Shown: in pieces, positions 20,454 through 38,230 of the stretch
Layout of the letters: every line of letters begins with the position of its first letter
Position numbering within the stretch: the first letter of the stretch is position 1
Source of the DNA: Protonemura montana
Lineage: Eukaryota > Arthropoda > Insecta > Plecoptera > Nemouridae
Length of the DNA: 64,000 bases
NCBI GenBank assembly: GCA_947568835.1
Contig: OX387603.1
Coordinates: forward strand, 12,300,651 to 12,364,650
Reading direction: 5' to 3'
Position numbers and translations under genes: made by a program
The notes under the pieces: generated by a model
What the model was told of the DNA's origin: nothing
The model's input: the letters and a program-made list of their open reading frames with translations, nothing else
Databases searched by the model: none

Positions 20454-23400
20454 TATTGCTACAAACTAATCAATGGAATATGACTTCAGTGGTGGGATTT
20501 CAGAACACTTATTATATCTGCAAAAAAATTCTATAGGTTATAATTTGTAGACAAAAAACAACAAACAAAAACCGAAGAAAAATATCTATAATAATTTGTT
20601 TTCATCCCATAGCAATGACATTCAACACCACAATTTGAGAACCTCGTCGTATCAGGCAAAACATAATCTTATTGCTGTTTTGACATTTTTACAGCCAGCT
20701 GGTGGGGACTTGACATTTTGAGAAAGACTGAAGTGCAAATCTTAAAGTGTATTATTAGATAAATATCAATACCTCAGACATGTACATTTACAGGTCTGAC
20801 CTGACCCCTTTAACTGCATTGCTGATCTAATGAGGACCCCTAACAAAGCTCCAACCAAAATAATTTAACAAGTTTCAGGGTAAGAAGTATTGATAATAGA
20901 GGCAATATATTTAATGGATGTTGGTAAAGAATGCACCACTTTGAACTATTGGTTTGGTGGCAGTGTTTGCCAATGCAGGTAGAAAAGTTACTTCCCTGCC
21001 AGGTGCCACTGTCTGACATTGTACATGTTCAAGCCCTGGAAAGACTGTGCCTCCCCAGTGAAGAAAAAACTTATCAAACCCAGGATAAGACTTGGTAAAA
21101 ATGTTATCAGACTATCGTAGTCCATTGACCTATAGCTGTTTTTTAATGCCAAGAACGAACTCATCCTAATAATCTAAGCTACCAAATGGAACACAATATA
21201 CATGTTTTTCTGGTGATGGTGATAGGCTATGTTGTAGTAGTTGTTTAGGTTGCTACAATTGTTAGCAAACAAAAAATGAGTCCTGGGATAAAGTATGGTT
21301 GTGATTTTGTGGAATTTAAAAAACTATTTAAGAATACTGGTGATATTTTCATGTGAATCTTTAAAACTTGGAGTGGAGGTATTTTGGGTAGATGAGAGAG
21401 AAAAGAAGCAGGTAGACCAATGGGCTAGTCTTTGTATTGAACAACCCTGCAAAGTTTCAATGCCTTGCCCTTTTAATGCAGTAAATGTGATCCAAACCAA
21501 AATATCACTGAACATGGATTCTGAGAATAACAGCTATTAAAACTAATTGGCAACCCAAGCACAAACCCAGAAAGCACCACCAATCTCATACTATATCTGA
21601 AAAGCTTCAGAATTACAGCAAATCTATAACAGCTGTCAAGTGAATAGCAAAGTGATATTCAGAAGGAGCAAACAAGTTTAAATAATAACCTTTCAAAACC
21701 AAAGAAAAAAACTAAATCAGGGGCATGCTGAGAACAATGAAGATTGACTAGGGCCTGCAATATTTCTATGGTTATTTACCTCCAGTACTAGCATAGACTA
21801 GGTTCCAAAATAACCATTTCAAATTAGGTAATTTAATGAAAAGGGATTAGTTTTCCTGATATATTGTAAATTTTCCAGGTCATAAACCTAGATTGAAATA
21901 TTTTCTATGGTACTGAATGCAGGAATAAGCATGTTTCAAAATATCTCTCATCACATTGCCTTCCTGCCATGGGCCACAGTTGTTGGTCAATCAAATTGAA
22001 AATAAATTGAAGTTCTTCAAATTTATAATCTCCTTTTTTATATGCATAAACATTCACTACAATTTAAACATACTCTACCGAGGCTCCAGAACACCAGGTC
22101 AACATCTTCGTTAACCCTCAAAACAATTAAAAGAAAAAAGCAAAGAGGACAACAGCATATTGATTTTGTCAGGCCTTGATTTTATAAGAAGCTCCCAGCA
22201 GAAATAATTAGCATACCACCACAAAATATTGGCATTTTTAAAAGCAAAATAAAACAATGGTTGGCCTTAAAAGGCCGTGACTTCTGTAAATCTCCTATCC
22301 AAGTCTTTAATTATAAAATTAAAGGTGATTTTTGGGTAGAGATACAATTATTATTATACTATGTAAAAAAGAAATATTTTCAGTTCCATCTCGACTTACA
22401 AAAGAATACAGTTTACCCACCCACACACAGACAAGCTATGGCTTATGTGGGTTCTTTTCCTTTTGTTTCCCCTTTTTTTGTGTTTTTTTGGCTATGTTAG
22501 TTTTTTGTTTATGTAAACTTGTGTAATTGTTTTTTGAATAGAAAATTAACATTTATTAAAAAAAAAAACACATTTGGTTGAGGTTATTTCATACATAGAT
22601 CATGCTTGATTACATGTCATATTGAACAATATAATTTAAGGCATTCTAGAATTATATAATTTTTTTTTTTAGTGGATTAAAAATGGGAAGCTGTCACTGG
22701 AATTCCAAAAATAAAAATATTGAAGATACTAGATGAAGTGTAGAGCACCTTAATTTATAATCTAACACTAAAAGGCAATGGTATAAATACTTTTACGAAC
22801 TACGGAATACTGGCGGAATTTTCAACTTATCCAATGAGCATAGATTCAGACTATTGAACGAATCGAAATGATGGCACAGAAGGAAGCCCAGATAACTATC
22901 AATGAAAATGTATACTTACAACCACGGCAGTGGTTGCAGTTAACCGAGGAATTTGCGTAGCAATAAAAAAAAGAAAAAAAAGTGGACAACTCTATTTGAA
23001 GAAACAACTAATGGAACCCTAATCGTAGCCCGGAGGATGAAAATATTGTGCCCAAATAAGCCTCGTGCTCCAAAATGCCCGAAACTCGGAGCGGCCATTG
23101 ACGACGGTCATGGTCAAGCCACATTTTTCGGGATTTAAGTTTTAGTTAAGCACGACTGAAGCCAAACCATTTATACTTGATTATTATACGTTAAAACGTT
23201 ATATACTAGCAAACAGAACCGCAAGTAAAATACCCCCTGGTGATAGAAGTAAAATACAAAAATAAACGGCTGCAGAAAAAAAGCTGACTGGGCATGCTGG
23301 CATAATGAGCAAATTTTCAGTGATTTTAACTCAGTTCAAAAGCCAAATTAATACAATATTAAGCCAGCATAACCTTGCATGCGTTATTGCGAATACGAGA

Positions 23401-24022
23401 AAACAAAATGTGATATGGTCTTACCTGAAAATACCGGTGCAAATACCAAAAGTTTCGGAGCACGTTGAAATCTCACAGCTCCAGCGGTGTGCCAAGATTC
23501 AATATGTCTGCTATTCCTACCTTCAGACGTTTTTCCATGCCTTTGTTCGAGATGCTTCGCTAAGCGGGAAAAATAAAGAACTTTGATTGGGTTATCTTGA
23601 TCACGTGGTCTGATTCGGCAATTCTGCGCAATGGGTTCAACTCATCGTGCTGATCAAGGTCAGATCGGTTGACAGAAGAATCGTGATGGACGACGGAATC
23701 TGCCTCGACGTTTCCTATTTCATATAAATGGCAGTTAATAACCACCTGCTGACACTTATTGACGCTAATTTCTTTTTCATCGATTTACTTTTATCTTATT
23801 TTTAGAGGATCCAACCATATACTTGTTACAAACACACAGAACGTTTTAAATGCAATGTGAACTGTCTATACCTACCTGCAAATAGGTACCTACCTACCTT
23901 TTTCGGTATAAAACTGAAAATTTGATTACACTATTTATTTAGGTGATTAATAATCATAAGCATGGTAAGGGCTATAATGTGCCACTTGTCTAACTTTGCC
24001 AGGTGACTTGGTAGTTAAAGAT
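19979..24022. other. 4-kb intergenic region between vasa B and the peptidase-like gene
   Basis: AT-rich and full of short A/T runs, with a 47-base C homopolymer. No coding exon is supported. It should contain the 5' UTR exon and promoter of vasa B, and any 5' exon of the plus-strand gene at 24023. I cannot place either. Confidence 0.4.
20407..20453 (+). repeat. Poly-C tract of 47 bases (poly-G on the other strand)
   Basis: Uninterrupted run of C flanked by AT-rich DNA. It can form G-quadruplex on the minus strand. It lies about 430 bases upstream of the vasa B ATG. Its exact length is likely unreliable, because sequencing and assembly handle such runs badly. Confidence 0.9.
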
Positions 24023-27000
24023 ATGAAGGAATCGGATGACAGTGTCGACAACAAGATTGGAGAGGCGGGAGCGTGTGAATCGGCGAATGGAGTCACCGCT
24101 GATTCTGGAGCTGGTGTCAATGGAGTAGAAATAACTGGAGAAACAACTTCATATCATAGTTGTGCCACACCGTGTGATTCTTTCGTGCGTGGTAGTGCAC
24201 ACTCAAACATCAAACAACTCATTTGTAATATTCCGAATGGTGCATCACCAGCAGTTAACAACAATTTGTCTAGCGATGAAGTGAGAGATGAAGTTAATAC
24301 TATGCCACCATGCATAGATTGTAACAGGGTAACTAGTTCCGGGTCTGCACTAGAGGGAAAAGTGAATGGGCTACACCTAAATGGTAATGGCAGCTTGGGT
24401 GCCATTAATGGTGATGGTGCATTATTATCAAACAATGTCAATTGCTGCTCTACCTCCAAGTGCTCCCCTCCAATAGAAGACATGTTCTCAAATCAACATG
24501 ACAATTTGTCAGCCAATTGTGATGCCAAACTCGAGCGGCGATCCTCTGCCGATCGAAGAGGCGCTAGATGGCAAGATGATTCGAGTTCCAGTGACACTGG
24601 AAATGAAGGAGAAGATGGTTTGTCAGCCGACGAGTGCTGCATTTACACTTATAAAGGAGACCAGATGGCAGATCTTCCAAACTCGTTCTTCCGATTAGAT
24701 GGAGGTCAGGCTGCACCTCGAATCGAACAAAGAGAAAACGACGGTCCACCTAGCCGTAGCTCTTCTCCGGAAATGGACTTCCTTGAAATGGACTTTGACC
24801 CTGGTCCATCGTGTGAACAAGACTCCGATCAATATTCGGACCGCGATTCCTTACGCGACGATGAAGTCGACGTGTTTGCGGAAAGCCAAGAAAATGCTAT
24901 TGTTGAGCGTCAAGATGTACGTGGAAATGACGCGAGTAGAGTCGGTTATCATTCTCCTGAACTGGAGGCTGCTTCATCGTCTTTATTGCGGGATTCACTG
25001 CTGGGAAGAAACTCGCTCGATACACCCTCGACATCCACATTTACGTTCCACTCCCAGCTGGGTGAACTTTGTCTAGGTGAGTCTTTAATTTATGCTCCTA
25101 AGTTAAGTTCTCATAAAAAATTGATTTAGATCCTAGAACCCTATTCACCCTGTTTACCATATAAAATTTGCAACTTTGGCAGCATTTTGGCTGAAATGCT
25201 GCATTAGTTGGCTTAAAGTCAGAATCCTGAAAATGTAATAAAGTTATGATGGTTTTTAGACTCATGTCTACTTGATTTATCTTTAGCACTAGTTTTAAGA
25301 AAAACTATTTGAACTGGGTTTTGAATGCTAAGTAAAGGGCTACTAAATTTCCCGACGTTTCGCAACATGTTTCGCAACATGTTTCGCAACATGCGAATGT
25401 TGCGAAACGTCGGGAAATTTAGTAGCCCTTTACTTAGCATTCAAAACCCAGTTCAAATAGTTTTTCTTGTAATAAAGTTACTTCATATGATTCCAAGTTT
25501 ATATATTTTAATTAACTTTTAAGTTCTAATTTCTAATTCTTTTCTTATTTCTAATTTTCTAATTAATTAAGTTCTAAATTAAATACCAACTAGAGTGGTG
25601 TGTGTGCTTTCCATACCATTGCCTTTAAACCTGCTGTCTAGGCTCAAAATTATCATTAGGTTGACGTGCCTATAAAGCCCACTATTCATTCATTAAAACC
25701 TACTGTCTCTTTTCAAACACAGGATCAAGGACACTGGAGACTGGGCGCCGTGTCTGGGCACATCACGGCTTGGCGGGAGAATTGTGTCCGCCGCCAACGG
25801 AGCCCCTTCCTTCAGGAGACCAAAACACTGCCATGTGTGCGTTAAGTTTAAGTACTTGATAAACTGATTGATGGTGTTTAACAATGCACGATTTTAAAAC
25901 GAGCCCTTTGAAACTACAAGAGAGAGAAAACCTAGTGCCAGCACGTAGCCTACACCTGTCAAAGAGCCTTGAGGGAACCACTGACTAAAGGTCCTTTTTG
26001 AAGGACAATACAACTCAAACAACAGGATTCCTCTACAAATCTATGCTGTCACAAGGTTGATAAGCACGGGTAGTGAAGTTGTAGTAGTAACTTCAATTCC
26101 TCCAACCTTTCTCTTGAACAGAACCTGGTCATGTAAACAATGATCACCTTTGTCTACTCTAGATTTGCTGACCCTTAAGGTCAACAATGTTGTGAATATT
26201 ACATGTAGTCATCAAAATTACCACTGATTAACACTGGAGGCTACCCTAGCACTTACCTCATGGTGAATAACTGTGTGTATGTATTTATGTATGTATGTAT
26301 CATATCATCTTGATTGTTTTACGCATCTAATTTACTGGATTACAATTTCTTTATTTTAATATCTTACATTGGTTAGTAAATTGGTTAATATATGTTGGTT
26401 AATAATAATAATTGTTATTTTGATAGGTACCTACAAGGTAGTTCATAATACATCTTACAATTTAACATTTTATAATTATTCTATCGTCCTCGGCAATCTT
26501 TGAAGGTTTTCCATTTTTTTATTCCATTCTGGTATGGTTGCACCTACAAATGAATACCTTCCAGCCTTTGTGCTATAGCTTCTAGTAGTTAACTTGAATT
26601 CATTGGTTGAATTCTCCCTAAATTTTGATTTGTTTGCATACTTACCTAGATCTGCATAGGCCTTGTTTCCACACATTATCTGGTACATTGCTGCGAGTCT
26701 GGCCTTTAATCTTCGATTTTGCAGCAGGTCCCATTTGAGGTCTTCAATAATTTCAGTGGGTCTGTGCCTTTTACCGTACTTCCCAAGTACCTTTCGTGCT
26801 GTTCTTTGTATATTTTCAATCATATCTATTAGACACTGTTCGTGGGAGTTCCAGATTGCGCATGCGTACTCAAGAATCGGTCTGACTAGGGATTTGTAGG
26901 ACATATCTTTCACTTCTCTGCTGCTGCCCCTTATGTTTCTCATCACGAAATTGAGGCTATTTGTACCTTTTTTAACCATCTTTTCTATTTGCGGCCTCCA

Positions 27001-30000
27001 GTTTAATTTACTGCTAACAATTATTCCAAGGTATTTAGCATTTTGAACCCTTGTTAAGGATATGGAGTTAACACTGTAAATGTATTCTATTTGATTTACA
27101 GAGCGTTTGGTCTTAAATTTGATTAGCTGACTTTTGTCTTCAGTTCCATATTATTTCTAGTAACCAAATCGCATATTTTATTGAAATCTATTAGTAGAAG
27201 TTTACAGTCCCGAGACTTATTTATTTTTGAATAGATTATGCAGTCATCTGCAAATAACCTCAGTTTACTTGAGATCCCTTCTGCAATATCATTAATAAAT
27301 ATGACAAACAATAACAGGCTCAGTACGCTCCCCTGTGGTACTTCAGATTTAACAGATTGCTCTGTTGGAAATGTATTTCCTATTTTAACTTGTTGGTTTT
27401 GGTCCGTTAGCCATTCGTTTATCCACTTTACTACCCTGGCGTCTAGTTGTAATTTTGATAGTTTTTCAACCATGATGTGGTGCGGAACCACATCAAATGC
27501 CTTGGAAAAATCTAGTCGTATGGCATCTGCTTCTCCTTTTTCACCAACAATTTCTGCTAGATCTTGAATTAGGCCTGTGAGTTAGGAAGAAGAACCCGTG
27601 CCTAAAGCCGTGTAGGGCTGGTATTAGTATATTTCTTTCTCCCAGTGACTGCCTAATATATTTTGATATTAGTGTTTCAAACATCTTACATATACTACTT
27701 GTTAAGCTTATTGGTCTATAATTTTCAGCTTTGACTTGGTTGCCACCCTTTGAGATTGGGACAACTATTGCGTTTTTCCAATCTGTAGGTATTTGGCAGT
27801 TGTCACAGTAACTTACTTAACTTCATGACTACAAATGACTAGTCAACTGTTTAATTGAAACCGTTTAAGAGCTCGGCCAAGGCTTAAAAGAATTTGGTGC
27901 CATTAATTCTTCATATGCACTGCTGTGGGAGTATTCTTATATTTTAGAGCTAGATTACCACGTTTACCAAGTTTTTTTTTGCAGTTGGGCAGACTGATAC
28001 TTTTCTCCTGTTTCTTTCTTGTGTGGTTTTGCATTTTTTAAATTACTTAGCTCTAAATTCATAATTGTAAATTTTAATGTGGACCTTTTCTATTCAAATA
28101 ATAATAAATCCTTAAAAGTTTGTTTTCTCAATTGCACCTACCAAACAATTACAGTAACCATTTGTTGCTGTCTATCAGATGGAGAAGACAACTCCAGCGT
28201 GTGCTGGACTGAGGCGGAGCCAGTAGAGGCGTTCATGATTTGGACTGAGGAAGAGGCACGGACTCGCCAAGTCACGCAGATAGGACCGTCAGCCTGCGGC
28301 GCTACAGCCGTCATCAACGCCCTGGTATGTGACAGCCTCCCTCGACAAAAAGTATCTTGTGCAACCGTCCATTTAAATTTGAAAATTGTCTTCAAGAATG
28401 ATTTTGAGATGTTTTTAAATCATTTGTAGTGATATTAATTTTGTTGATTGTTAGCCAGCATATTTATTTATTTATTTATTTATTAAAATCTGCAAAGCAC
28501 AAGATATTATGCGTACCATTATCATTATATCTGTCATAACTGCAGGCGTGCAACCCAACAATGAAGATTCCTCCACAAATCCATGCTGTCAAAAGGTTGA
28601 TTAGCAAGGCGAATGAATTGGTTGAGCTAACTTTCATCCCTTCAACCTCTCTCCCAAACAGAAGCGCCCATAGACTCTTCGTGCAGTGCTTGTTGTAGGG
28701 AACTAAAAGCTGGAAATTCAACTGGGATGGCCTCAAGTTTATGAGTTTATGAGTTTATCAATGAGTTTTTCAATTTATGAGTTTGCTTATCTGTTTATCA
28801 AAGTCTGACATGGAAAAAAAACCTCATAATTATGCTTCAGAACAAATGATAAATTACAATAACTATTTTACACAGATAACAGGAGTAAAGAATTATCATC
28901 TGCACTGCTAGACAGAAATTGGGACTCATTTGCAGGCCGCGCTGGGCGTTGCAGCAAACGTCGACCACGCGGCAGTAGCTGTGTCCACTCGATCTCGACG
29001 CAACTCTGCGCCATTGGCAGACTACTTGGCATCACGCTCGGAAGCAGGTGCCGCCCACGAAGACTTGATTCGCGGTCTTGTCGCAGGCTCGGATGGCAAT
29101 GTTTTTGCCCGATTCTTTCCCATGGATCCGCGGCCGGAAGTGGCATTGGCGGCGTGGCTAGCGCGGTGGATCTCGCGAGGCGCAGTGCCCATTGCGACAC
29201 TCAACCTGCAGCGAGGGGTCAGTAGGGTGGTTTTCTATTACTAATCAAAACTGGTGCGCCTTTTGTTTGGTTAATTTATATATTTAATCATTTATTTATT
29301 TAATGTAATTTATTATTAGCTTCGATAAAATACATGCATCAGTTGCTAATATAGTGATGATAGAGTTTTGAATATTTGTTTAAAGGGGTAATTACCCTTG
29401 AAAATTAATTTTTATCATAGATTTGTAACTGTGGTGTGAATTGAAATTGACGTACTTAAAAGAATTTTCTGAAATCATAGATTTGCAATTAATTATCTTC
29501 TAAGATTTCTGACTTTTCACGTGGCGCGATCTGCAAGCTGAGTACGATTCTCTTGTAGAGTACTGTCTTTCCCTGCGGGCACCAAAGTCTATCCCCTCCC
29601 TATTGATTCTCCCTTCCGAGCGCTGTCGCTGCCGCCACGGCTCGGCCGAGCGGCGCTGCACGAAAATATGCAACATGCTAATTAAATACCTACGGTAATT
29701 CGCTTACCATGGCTAAACGAATAATCATATCATAAAGCCAAATTATTTGGCTTGATATTGATTATGGCGAAGAAGGAAAAAGAGAGGGGGCCCAACGTAC
29801 CGAGAAGAAAATTAGCGTCGCGGGGTGCGCTTGTAGAATTTCCCATAACATTTTCTGGTGTGTTGCCCTTTTCATCAATAGAGAAGTTATGACTCTAACT
29901 TAAACAATGACTTTTCTTGATTTGTGATCAAGAAACTTAGAATTAAAACATAATAACTCAACAATAATACTGGTGGTTTCCATTTGTGATTGATATTTAT

Positions 30001-31401
30001 ACTAAATCATAAAATATCATTTTGGTAACTATTTGCCCTGTCTTAGTATGGTATTGCTTGGGGTACGCTTATTTTTCTGCTATGGTCAGATCTCCCTACA
30101 AAATTTGGTCTAGGTACCCTGTTGGAAATTTTAATCCAGGCCGGTGATTTGCCGCGTGTTTGGGACATTTTTCTTAGGTTATTTACGTAGAGACTTCAGA
30201 TTCTCTCGTGTTAATTAAATACGGTTTTATAAATAGCAAATAGCAATAACTTGTAAAATCTCAACCTCAAATATCATATGAACTAGTAAAGTAAGAAAAA
30301 AATAATAAAAGGAATAAAAAAAAAATACATAAATGTATACACTTGTGCAGGTATCCCCTGGCAACACTATCCCAGACGCGTGGCATCACCAGATGGTGTT
30401 TGGCGCTCGCAGCGGCAGCGGTGGCGGGGGCGGACTCGTGTGGCTCACTAACCCCTTGGAGGCAGTGCCCGAGGCGGCACTCTGGCCACAGATTTCCAGC
30501 GCTCCCGTGCTTCGGGTCCGACGAGACGACGTCACGTCACGATGGACACCGAGTTCTGATCTTCAACCGCTCGCGGAGGACGTCAGGTGGCGCAGGCTAA
30601 ATGTTCTCGGTAAGTTTTTTTTTTTGTATTTACTTGATGTTTCTTTTGAGAGTAGACGTTTGGGTCGACTGAGAACTTGCCGGTTTGTCTATTGAAGTGC
30701 AAATTGGTTTACATTTTTACTGTAGTCTGCAATTTTTATTTATAATTTTGATAATTTTACAATTTTCGTAATTTCTCATTTTTTGATAAATTCTTATAGA
30801 AGTAAATGAGGACAGACATTTTGAACCTTTGTTAGCTTTATTTTAGCATTTTCTCGACTCCCAGTTAAACTTCGGCATTTTCTCGACTCCCAGTTAAACT
30901 TCGGCATTTTCTTATATTTCCTGCATAATTGTGAATTTAGTCTACCTATTCTCTGAGAAAGGAACTCTTCGAAAGGAGGGAAAATGTAAGAAACAATTAA
31001 AGATCACCCACTGATTAGACCTAGTTTTTTTTACCACAATTATGTTGAAACTGGGTTTACCTCAATCATATATTTTATCCTATTTCAGGTCATCTCCTTA
31101 TTCTTGGTGTATAACTTTCACTCTTCCCGTTATCATACACCAAAAATGACAACATCTTAAAATGGCAGCCGTGATAATCAGAAATAAGTCAGACCCACTA
31201 ACTGATCCACTTGTTCCCGCAGGCCAAGTAGTGAACATGATTCGCGAGTACGTCGCATCAACAGCAACACCAGGTCACGTGACCACCCAGCACATTACGA
31301 TTCCTGCGCGATACTCGTCTGGAATCACGCTGGCTGTGGTTCGGGACAGTCCTGCACACGCTGAATTGCTGGCAGCACCAGATTTTGCCAACTATCGTTA
31401 G
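24023..31401 (+). CDS. Uncharacterised protein with papain/C39-like cysteine-peptidase-type C-terminal domain (about 639 aa)
   Basis: Five exons: 24023-25076, 28179-28324, 28936-29217, 30351-30609 and 31223-31401; phases 1, 0, 0, 1 close. The start chosen is the first ATG (24023). A splice acceptor (tttgccag) at 24002 precedes it in the same open frame, so an upstream exon could extend the N-terminus. Residues 1-350 are disordered, Ser/Asp/Asn-rich and acidic. Residues 365-639 look globular. They include QIGPSACGATAVINAL (Cys391), AWHHQMVFG (His506/His507) and VWLTNP (Asn528). A Cys followed by G-A-T-A-V-I-N-A-L, a later His before a beta strand, and an Asn-Pro pair are the layout of papain-like/C39-type catalytic Cys-His-Asn. 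This is motif reading, not a database match. Substrate and localisation are unknown; no signal peptide or membrane segment is seen. Intron 1 (3.1 kb) is loaded with repeats. Confidence 0.85.
25297..25468. repeat. Foldback element: 72-bp perfect inverted repeats around a 28-bp spacer
   Basis: 25297-25368 is the exact reverse complement of 25397-25468. The left arm ends with, and the spacer begins with, three tandem copies of gtttcgcaacat (25357-25392). It lies in intron 1 of the peptidase-like gene. It would form a stable hairpin in RNA and a cruciform in DNA. It may be a foldback/MITE-like element or an assembly artefact. Confidence 0.9.
25920..26127 (-). mobile_element. 5S-derived SINE, body fragment in intron 1 of the peptidase-like gene
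   Basis: Minus-strand fragment matching the SINE body: blocks 'gccagcacgtagcctaca', 'caacaggattcctctacaaat' and 'ctgtcacaaggttgataagca' all recur in the other copies. The 5S head is absent. Confidence 0.7.
26440..27820 (-). mobile_element. Broken non-LTR retrotransposon reverse transcriptase (5'-truncated) in intron 1
   Basis: Read on the minus strand from 27820 down: NYRPISLTS (RT fingers), LDFSKAFDVVPHH, VPQGSVLS and the catalytic LRLFADD (about 27230-27250), then an ORF2 C-terminal part (26979-26476) with PILEYACAIW. The order and motifs are those of jockey/CR1-like LINE ORF2. The pieces lie in different frames, with breaks near 27580 and between 27123 and 26979. No endonuclease domain is present. 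It is a dead, 5'-truncated copy. Confidence 0.9.
28545..28680 (-). mobile_element. 5S-derived SINE, short body fragment in intron 2 of the peptidase-like gene
   Basis: Contains the SINE body blocks (minus strand) corresponding to 'gattcctccacaaatccatgctgtc', 'gttgattagcaaggcgaatga' and 'aactttcatccc'. About 135 bases only, with neither head nor tail. Confidence 0.65.
29755..29870 (+). repeat. Dispersed repeat shared with Rab2 intron 1
   Basis: Aligns by eye with 34590-34692: 'gaagaaaattagcgtcgcggggtgcgct' versus 'gaagaaaattggtgctgcatggtgctct', both ending near 'ttctgg'. Type unknown. Confidence 0.35.
30846..30912 (+). repeat. Tandem repeat, 29-bp unit, 2.3 copies
   Basis: The unit starts gcattttctcgactcccagt and repeats at 30846, 30875 and (partial) 30904 with no mismatch. 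It lies in intron 4 of the peptidase-like gene. Confidence 0.9.
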
Positions 31402-33473
31402 CAAACTGAAGATCTGTGTGTAAACCGCAACCCTTGTGGCTTCGAATTGTTTCTCTAGGTTCACCACACTTCTATAAGGAAAATATCACAAATCTATACG
31501 CTTTCAATAATGATTGGCGGTTCTTATGTCACAGAAATTGAAATAACTATGTGTCACTGAATATCCAGGTTGGCTTAAATTGGAGTGGCTGATAACGGCA
31601 GATATAAAGAAGTGCTGGTGCTATTGCGTTTATATTGTGTACAACATTTTACTGTTACCATAGTGTTAAAAGATACTATAAAGTGGTTGAAAATCCTCTC
31701 AGCACTTAACGCATAGCTGCATGATTTGTATCATTCATTTTCTGTCACACCAACCTGTAGCGTCTGCACCTGGTTTGTATTTTGAGTACCTATCTTTGTT
31801 TGTATGGTATAGCTAGGAAAAAGAATGAGGGCAAAGAAAATGGAATGTAACCTTGATTGAGAGTGTCTTTTGTGGTTAGGGAAATTGATCTACAAACAGC
31901 CAAAAGCAATGTTTAACAAACAAAATAATTTGTACATAGGCACAGATGAGTCAAACCAGAATGAATTGATTAGATTTATAAATTTACATGTCAGCATGCT
32001 ATGTAACGGTAAATAACAGTTACATGGTTACTTTGGCTTTTCTAACGTGATAAGGTACCAAATCAAAGCCCTTTATGGCCATTTTTGACATAAAAGCCAG
32101 TAGAAAAAAATTGTGCATAGGGCTTTTATATGGTATTTTCTCTTTTGATCTACACCCGTGCCCTGTATGAATTATGCTAGACATAGATGTCATGAAATGT
32201 TTTGTTGGGGTAATTCACATGGTAATTACGATCCCATCGTCAGTACCTTGCTAATGCACACCGAGCATGAAAAACAAGCTATAATTTGCAATGCAACAAG
32301 AGGGTGCACATGCATCAGCAGTAAATTTATGTGGTATGGCAATGTGCTCTGTTCTATTTACGTTATTTAAAACTATTTTCCTATACTTTGTGATTCAGTT
32401 GTGTAAATAAAGTTAATATCTTGAAATATTTTGAATGTGTTTGATTTTGTTTATGGGTTATGCACTTACATGATACACCTTTAAATTTTGATTGCATTTA
32501 ATTCAGGTGAATTTTGGTATGTGCTTTCGACGAAGTACATGGCACGCTTGCAATTAAGACATCGTTGTCTAGCCCTAAACAAAGTTTCCGTGTTTTTGCA
32601 GATCCTTTGGGACATTAATGTTTATTGCACTCTAGCAGGCTTCTATTCTTCAAATTTCCTACGGTCATCACAACACATTCTTTGTCCTAGTTTGATTTAT
32701 TCCTGCAGATTATGGTTTTGATTTCCTTCATTTTTTGCTGGGAATATTTGGTCAAAAGTGTATCAGCCTATTAAAAAACACAAAAATGTGCAAACATTTG
32801 TGCAATAAAACCTTTAAACTATATCTGTTTTTACAAATATTGGTAAACTTAATTGAACTTTCTAAATAATGCGTAGAAGTAGAACTCTGGTAGAACGTTA
32901 TAGATTTATTAAAACCAATTTGTATAGAAATTTCTTAATTCACAGACAAAGCCACGAAGTTACAATCCAATTCATGGTATTACTGCTGATTTAGGCTACT
33001 TCCAATACCTTTATTTTTCAAATATATATATAACCAAAAAAAATTGTATTCCTACTGAAAATTGGGAAAGCTATAGTTCAGAAACGTAGTAAGAATTGCA
33101 TTTTGTAAGTGGGTTAAAACCAGTGGTTAGAACACAATGTAATTTACTGATAAGAAAATTCAATTCAATTCAATTACTTCAATTATTTTCTTGATAGAAA
33201 GGCCGATGTAACATAAGATTATAAAGGGCTTAATACGCAATACCGCTGAGTATTTCTGTATTTGCAATATTTTTGCTTCCTGGTTCGCGGCTGTAACTTG
33301 GATTGAGCACCAAAACAGCATTTCATGCAGAGGTGCAGTGCAGTGTGATAACTGGGAACTAAAACATCTGTGACTCAACCCGATTCAACGAACAACCGAC
33401 TGCGATAGAGAAGTGTCAAGAGGACGATAGTTTTGACAGAAACGCACCGAAAGTAATCAGAATCTAATTTATA
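31402..33473. other. 3' UTR of the peptidase-like gene and Rab2 promoter region
   Basis: AT-rich with no coding exon. The 3' UTR probably ends near the AATAAA at 32406. The remainder should hold the Rab2 promoter and 5' UTR; I see no convincing TATA box. Confidence 0.4.
32406..32411 (+). terminator. polyadenylation signal AATAAA of the peptidase-like gene
   Basis: AATAAA about 1 kb after the stop at 31401, followed by a T/G-rich stretch. Position is seen; use is inferred. Confidence 0.45.

Positions 33474-38230
<4,757 letters not shown>

Noticed and set aside
23996-24022. N-terminal extension MPGDLVVKD of the peptidase-like protein
   Set aside because: The first codon is TTG and the stretch spans a splice acceptor (tttgccag at 24002). 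The first ATG is 24023; any real extension would come from an upstream exon.
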